A DNA stretch of 64,000 bases from Nitrosarchaeum koreense MY1 (GTDB lineage Archaea; Thermoproteota; Nitrososphaeria; Nitrososphaerales; Nitrosopumilaceae). A program made the position numbers and the translations under genes. This document shows positions 60,725 to 64,000 of this stretch, piece by piece; position 1 is the first letter of the stretch, and each line of letters opens with the position of its first letter. A model generated the notes under the pieces. That model worked only from the letters and a program-made list of their open reading frames with translations, had not been told where the DNA came from and did not search any database. The DNA is taken from contig NZ_AFPU01000001.1 in NCBI RefSeq assembly GCF_000220175.1, forward strand, positions 717,512 through 781,511, given 5' to 3'.

Positions 60725-63313
60725 TTGAAAGCAATTTTTTTGATATTAGTAGTATTTTGCAGTATGGTTATCATGCCAGCTTATGCTCAAACAACAGCGG
60801 AATTTGGATATCAACTACATCCTGAAAAATTATTAGAAAATACGGTAGGCACATTACAGATTTTTGTTGCTTCAAATGGAATGATGGTGCCAAAATCAAT
60901 AGATAATCTCAAAGTGACAAGTTCAGATAATTCAATCATACAAATAATTAATGTGGAAGAAAATAATAACGGATATACAAAGAATGTACAAATTAAAGCA
61001 ATGAAACCAGGAATTGCAAATATTGCGTTGGCAGCACCAGGGTTTTCATCAAAAGAAATAACTTTGGAAGTATTCAACAACAATAATCATCCAACTCAGA
61101 TATTAATGAAAATCACTCCAAATGATTTTCCAATAGATGGACCAAGATTTGGTTATGTAACTGTAGAATTAGCAACAACTGGTGGGTTACCTACAATTGC
61201 ACCAGAGGATATAACAATAAAAATAGAAACTCCAAATAAAGATACAATAAGCATAAGAAATCAAGAACTGACAATTAAGAAAGGAGAATACTTTGCCATA
61301 ACAGAATTTGATTTAATAAATTCAGGTGATGCAATTATTTTTGCAAGTGCTGAAAATATGAAAAAAGTTAGTGAATTTGTGAAAGTACGTAAACCAACAG
61401 ACCCATTACAAGTTAAATTGTTTGTAATTCCCGAAACATATAGTAGTTACAGTGGTGCCAAAGGGTATGCAATAGTACAATTACATGATGGTGATGGATC
61501 TCCCGTAAAAGCTGAGGAAGATATTCATATGAAATTAGGAGTAGAAAATCCAGATGTATCAATTAACACAAGTCATGACTTTGAGGAAATTCAATTCAGC
61601 AATCAAGAATTAGTAATCAAAAAAGGAACGTATTCAGCATATACGACATTCACTCCTAGACCAAATCTAGGAGAATTTACCACATCTGATGCACAGACAT
61701 TTGAAATGTTTATTTCAACTAATAACTATCTTACAGAGGGAGCTTCATTTACTGTAACTCATGATGAGGTTGGTGCTTTAGAAGGAGAGGGGCCATCAAT
61801 TACAACTGCACTCCCATTTTTAACTACTGGAGAAAAAGAGCTTATTGCTGTAACTTATTTTGAGACAGACACGGTAGTTTCAAGAAAGACAGGAAGTAGC
61901 ACGTTAGGTACATCAGACAGAGAACTGGTAACAGTTACAGTACCAGTAACCGCTAAACAAGATTATGAGATAAATTTTGCGTCTTCAAAATCAAGTACAG
62001 TTAACCCAATTAATCCAATTATGAAAAAAGGGGATAATATTGCATTAGTTTTTGGAAATACTGGAACTGTTGCTCATGATGAACCAATATCATTTTACAT
62101 TACAGATAATCAAGGAGTAAAAACAGTACCAGGCAACCCGATAGGACCGATCAAAGAAGATATCAGTTTAACTGTTGAGCCATTAGTTCCAGTGATTTTA
62201 GTAGGAAGTGAATTTCCGACAATAGCATATTTGCTAGAAACAGAAGGAGAATCAGATACAACTACAACTGATGAAGAAGATGAGGAAGAAGAGAATGGAA
62301 GAATTGGCGTAACTCCATTTATTGAGGATTCGGTTCTAACTTTATCTGCAAATGATTTTGTAAATACTGAACCCGAAATAATCAAAAAGAACCAACCATA
62401 TGTGTTGTTAAATTTATTAACTGATGAAATTGGAGATGCTACATTATCGTTTCAAGCAGGTCAGTTTGAAGGAACCATGACAGCAACTAGTCACACTACA
62501 GATCCTGCAGAAATGCACATGTCATTTGCAGAAAATCTTTTGGCAAACTCTGAAAGCTTAGCTACAATTCAATTGCTAGATTCAGCAGGGAATCCGGTAT
62601 ATGCAAAAAATGATATTTTAATAAAAATAGTATCAAATGATGAATCAGTTTTAGAAATTCCAGAAGAGATTACAATAAAAAAAGGAGAATACTTTAACAC
62701 AATAAAACTAGAATCACGTGATGAGGGTTTGATTGAAATTGCGTTATTATCGGAAGATTTACCTTTATCAAAATACAATATCAATATTGTAGATATTAGT
62801 CCAATAGTATCTTTAGATTTACTTGGAGGTATGAATTGGAATGAACGTGTAGAAGCAAAACTGTCTGTAACAATTCCCGAAATTAATACAGCGTTAGGTG
62901 GATTTGATGTGGAATGGGTTGCAACTGGGGGAGAAATACTACAATCAGATGACAGCACCAATAATGAAGGGATAGCAATAATGAACATTCTTGCCAATGA
63001 TAAAGATACAATATCTATCTCTGCAACAGTTTCAGGAAATGGTTTTAGTTCATCTACAATTTCAAAAACTGCACAAATACTAAACATACCGATAGTTGAA
63101 ACGCCTGTAGAACAGGAACAAGGGTTTATGATAAATGATTCAAATATGATCTACATAATAATTCCTGCGGCGATTGGAGTTGTAGTGTTTATTTTAAAGC
63201 GTACGGAGAAATTGGAAATTATAACTGAAAAGTTAGGCATTGCAGACAAGCTAAACATTGGTGAGAAATTTGAAGGGATTAAAGAAAAAATATCAGAGAT
63301 AAGAAATCGTTGA
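60725..63313 (+). CDS. Large anchored surface protein, pilus-locus
   Basis: The 862-residue protein has a signal peptide (MKAIFLILVVF...AYAQT), many beta-sandwich (Big/Ig-like) repeats with the recurring phrase ITIKKGEYF or VIKKGTYSAYTTF, an acidic Thr/Asp/Glu stretch (about 515-527), one C-terminal membrane helix (MIYIIIPAAIGVVVFIL) and a basic/amphipathic cytoplasmic tail. It is a probable cell-envelope receptor or stator-like partner of the pilus. The repeat phrase at about residues 180, 300 and 660 marks related domains. Confidence 0.8.
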   Translation: MKAIFLILVVFCSMVIMPAYAQTTAEFGYQLHPEKLLENTVGTLQIFVASNGMMVPKSIDNLKVTSSDNSIIQIINVEENNNGYTKNVQIKAMKPGIANIALAAPGFSSKEITLEVFNNNNHPTQILMKITPNDFPIDGPRFGYVTVELATTGGLPTIAPEDITIKIETPNKDTISIRNQELTIKKGEYFAITEFDLINSGDAIIFASAENMKKVSEFVKVRKPTDPLQVKLFVIPETYSSYSGAKGYAIVQLHDGDGSPVKAEEDIHMKLGVENPDVSINTSHDFEEIQFSNQELVIKKGTYSAYTTFTPRPNLGEFTTSDAQTFEMFISTNNYLTEGASFTVTHDEVGALEGEGPSITTALPFLTTGEKELIAVTYFETDTVVSRKTGSSTLGTSDRELVTVTVPVTAKQDYEINFASSKSSTVNPINPIMKKGDNIALVFGNTGTVAHDEPISFYITDNQGVKTVPGNPIGPIKEDISLTVEPLVPVILVGSEFPTIAYLLETEGESDTTTTDEEDEEEENGRIGVTPFIEDSVLTLSANDFVNTEPEIIKKNQPYVLLNLLTDEIGDATLSFQAGQFEGTMTATSHTTDPAEMHMSFAENLLANSESLATIQLLDSAGNPVYAKNDILIKIVSNDESVLEIPEEITIKKGEYFNTIKLESRDEGLIEIALLSEDLPLSKYNINIVDISPIVSLDLLGGMNWNERVEAKLSVTIPEINTALGGFDVEWVATGGEILQSDDSTNNEGIAIMNILANDKDTISISATVSGNGFSSSTISKTAQILNIPIVETPVEQEQGFMINDSNMIYIIIPAAIGVVVFILKRTEKLEIITEKLGIADKLNIGEKFEGIKEKISEIRNR

Positions 63314-63404
63314 ACATAAATTTATTTTAAAGATATGAAATATCAAAATAATATTTTGCCTAGAAATATAAAAGAAATCAGAGGATGATAAAGAGAATAA
63401 CAAC

Positions 63405-64000
63405 TTGTTTGAATTATTGAATTACGATAACATCGGAATTGGATTAGCACTCGTTATGCTAATAGTAGGATCCATAATTGATATTTGGAAAAGAGAAATT
63501 CATGATTATTTTTGGATGGTGTTTGGGAGTATTGGATTTTTACTAGTTTTTATAAATTCAGATATCTTACCGCATTTACTTTATCTCGGAATAGCGTTAA
63601 TCATAGCACCGTTTGTGATTTTCATTTGGAGAATTGGCTTATTTGGAGGGGCAGATGCATTTGCGTTAATTGCATTAGCAGTAATTGCACCAATGGCCAC
63701 ATTTTCTGAAAATCCAGTAACACCATTTACAACATTATCAAATGCTGCAGTGCTGTTTATCTTACCATTTATCATTAACTTGATTAGAAATTTAGCAGCA
63801 CTCATAAAACATGAAAATATTTTTGAGGGATTTGAAGAAACAGAATTTAAAAAAATTTGTGCAATGTTAATCGGATATAAAGCCAAAAACCCTAAATTTT
63901 GTTTTTCAATTGAAAAAATTGAAAAAGGTAAAAAAAAGATAAACCTTACAATCCATCATGCAGAAAACGAAGAATATTGTACAGAACCAAATACATGGAT
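63405..64000 (+). CDS. Archaeal prepilin peptidase (A24 family), 3' end outside window
   Basis: The open frame runs off the window. From the TTG at 63405, a hydrophobic protein shows the catalytic Asp26 in GSIIDIWKREIHDYFW and Asp84 in GLFGGADAFALIAL, matching the archaeal G-x-hydrophobic-D motif. Predicted function: cleavage of class III signal peptides, as on the four prepilin-like proteins here. A cytoplasmic/soluble C-terminal extension starts at about residue 140. A TATA-like stretch (gaaatataaa) lies 30 bases upstream. Confidence 0.85.
   Translation, partial: MFELLNYDNIGIGLALVMLIVGSIIDIWKREIHDYFWMVFGSIGFLLVFINSDILPHLLYLGIALIIAPFVIFIWRIGLFGGADAFALIALAVIAPMATFSENPVTPFTTLSNAAVLFILPFIINLIRNLAALIKHENIFEGFEETEFKKICAMLIGYKAKNPKFCFSIEKIEKGKKKINLTIHHAENEEYCTEPNTW

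Noticed and set aside
1-64000. CRISPR arrays, insertion sequences, prophage
   Set aside because: No regularly spaced short repeats, transposase, integrase or phage structural genes were recognised.

Overview
The window is from an AT-rich archaeon of the ammonia-oxidising Thaumarchaeota (Nitrososphaerota), most like the Nitrosopumilus/Nitrosarchaeum group. Supporting features are a TFB-TBP gene pair, a type II archaeal GAPDH, an archaeal HMG-CoA synthase, cupredoxin-bearing secreted proteins, KaiC-like ATPases, response regulators with thaumarchaeal-type output domains, and many genes that begin about 25 bases after a TATA-like box (leaderless mRNAs). This placement rests on family recognition, not on a database search.

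Layout. 0.1-3.1 kb: a sensor kinase and a response regulator diverging from one 83-bp promoter region, then a universal stress protein. 3.2-6.3 kb: a 1015-residue secreted protein with a C-terminal cupredoxin domain. 6.4-8.6 kb: TFB, TBP and BioD in one direction. 8.6-11.3 kb: HMG-CoA synthase with a companion gene, and an anchored DsbA-like thioredoxin. 11.5-18 kb: a zinc-rich response regulator, a double polysaccharide-deacetylase-like protein, a membrane glycosyltransferase and a secreted 3D-domain protein. 18.1-22.2 kb: GAPDH, a CorC/CNNM-type membrane protein, threonine synthase. 22.2-25.8 kb: hypothetical genes, several Cys-rich microproteins and an Hjc-like nuclease. 25.9-34.8 kb: methyltransferase, DUF35/thiolase/LLM-oxidoreductase operon, sugar nucleotidyltransferase, DedA, PurK, PurE, threonine dehydratase. 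35-39.2 kb: class III nucleotide cyclase, small regulators and hypotheticals. 39.3-47.3 kb: two KaiC-type genes that share a 571-bp, almost identical inverted repeat and flank regulators, tRNA-Phe, cobalamin adenosyltransferase, an HD hydrolase and an ornithine-cyclodeaminase-type enzyme.

47.3-64 kb is the most striking part. It is a type IV pilus/archaellum-like locus holding a TrmB-type regulator, two coiled-coil proteins of unknown role, a giant prepilin with a LamG-like adhesin domain, a second prepilin-like protein, a MoxR-type AAA+ ATPase with a VWA-domain partner, two nearly identical tandem pilins, an ArlI/GspE-type ATPase, an ArlJ/TadC-type membrane platform, a large anchored surface protein and an archaeal prepilin peptidase cut by the window end. 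A 42-bp sequence containing a TATA box is repeated exactly in front of the motor ATPase gene and the surface-protein gene, which suggests shared control. I see no ArlH, CheF or other clear archaellum-only gene beside the motor genes, so an adhesive pilus with MoxR/VWA-assisted assembly is my preferred reading.

Two themes recur. Many very small genes (25-49 codons), often with zinc-ligand pairs, sit in the gaps between larger genes. A shared N-terminal zinc-finger-plus-membrane-hairpin module is fused both to a glycosyltransferase and to a KaiC ATPase. No CRISPR array, insertion sequence or prophage was recognised.
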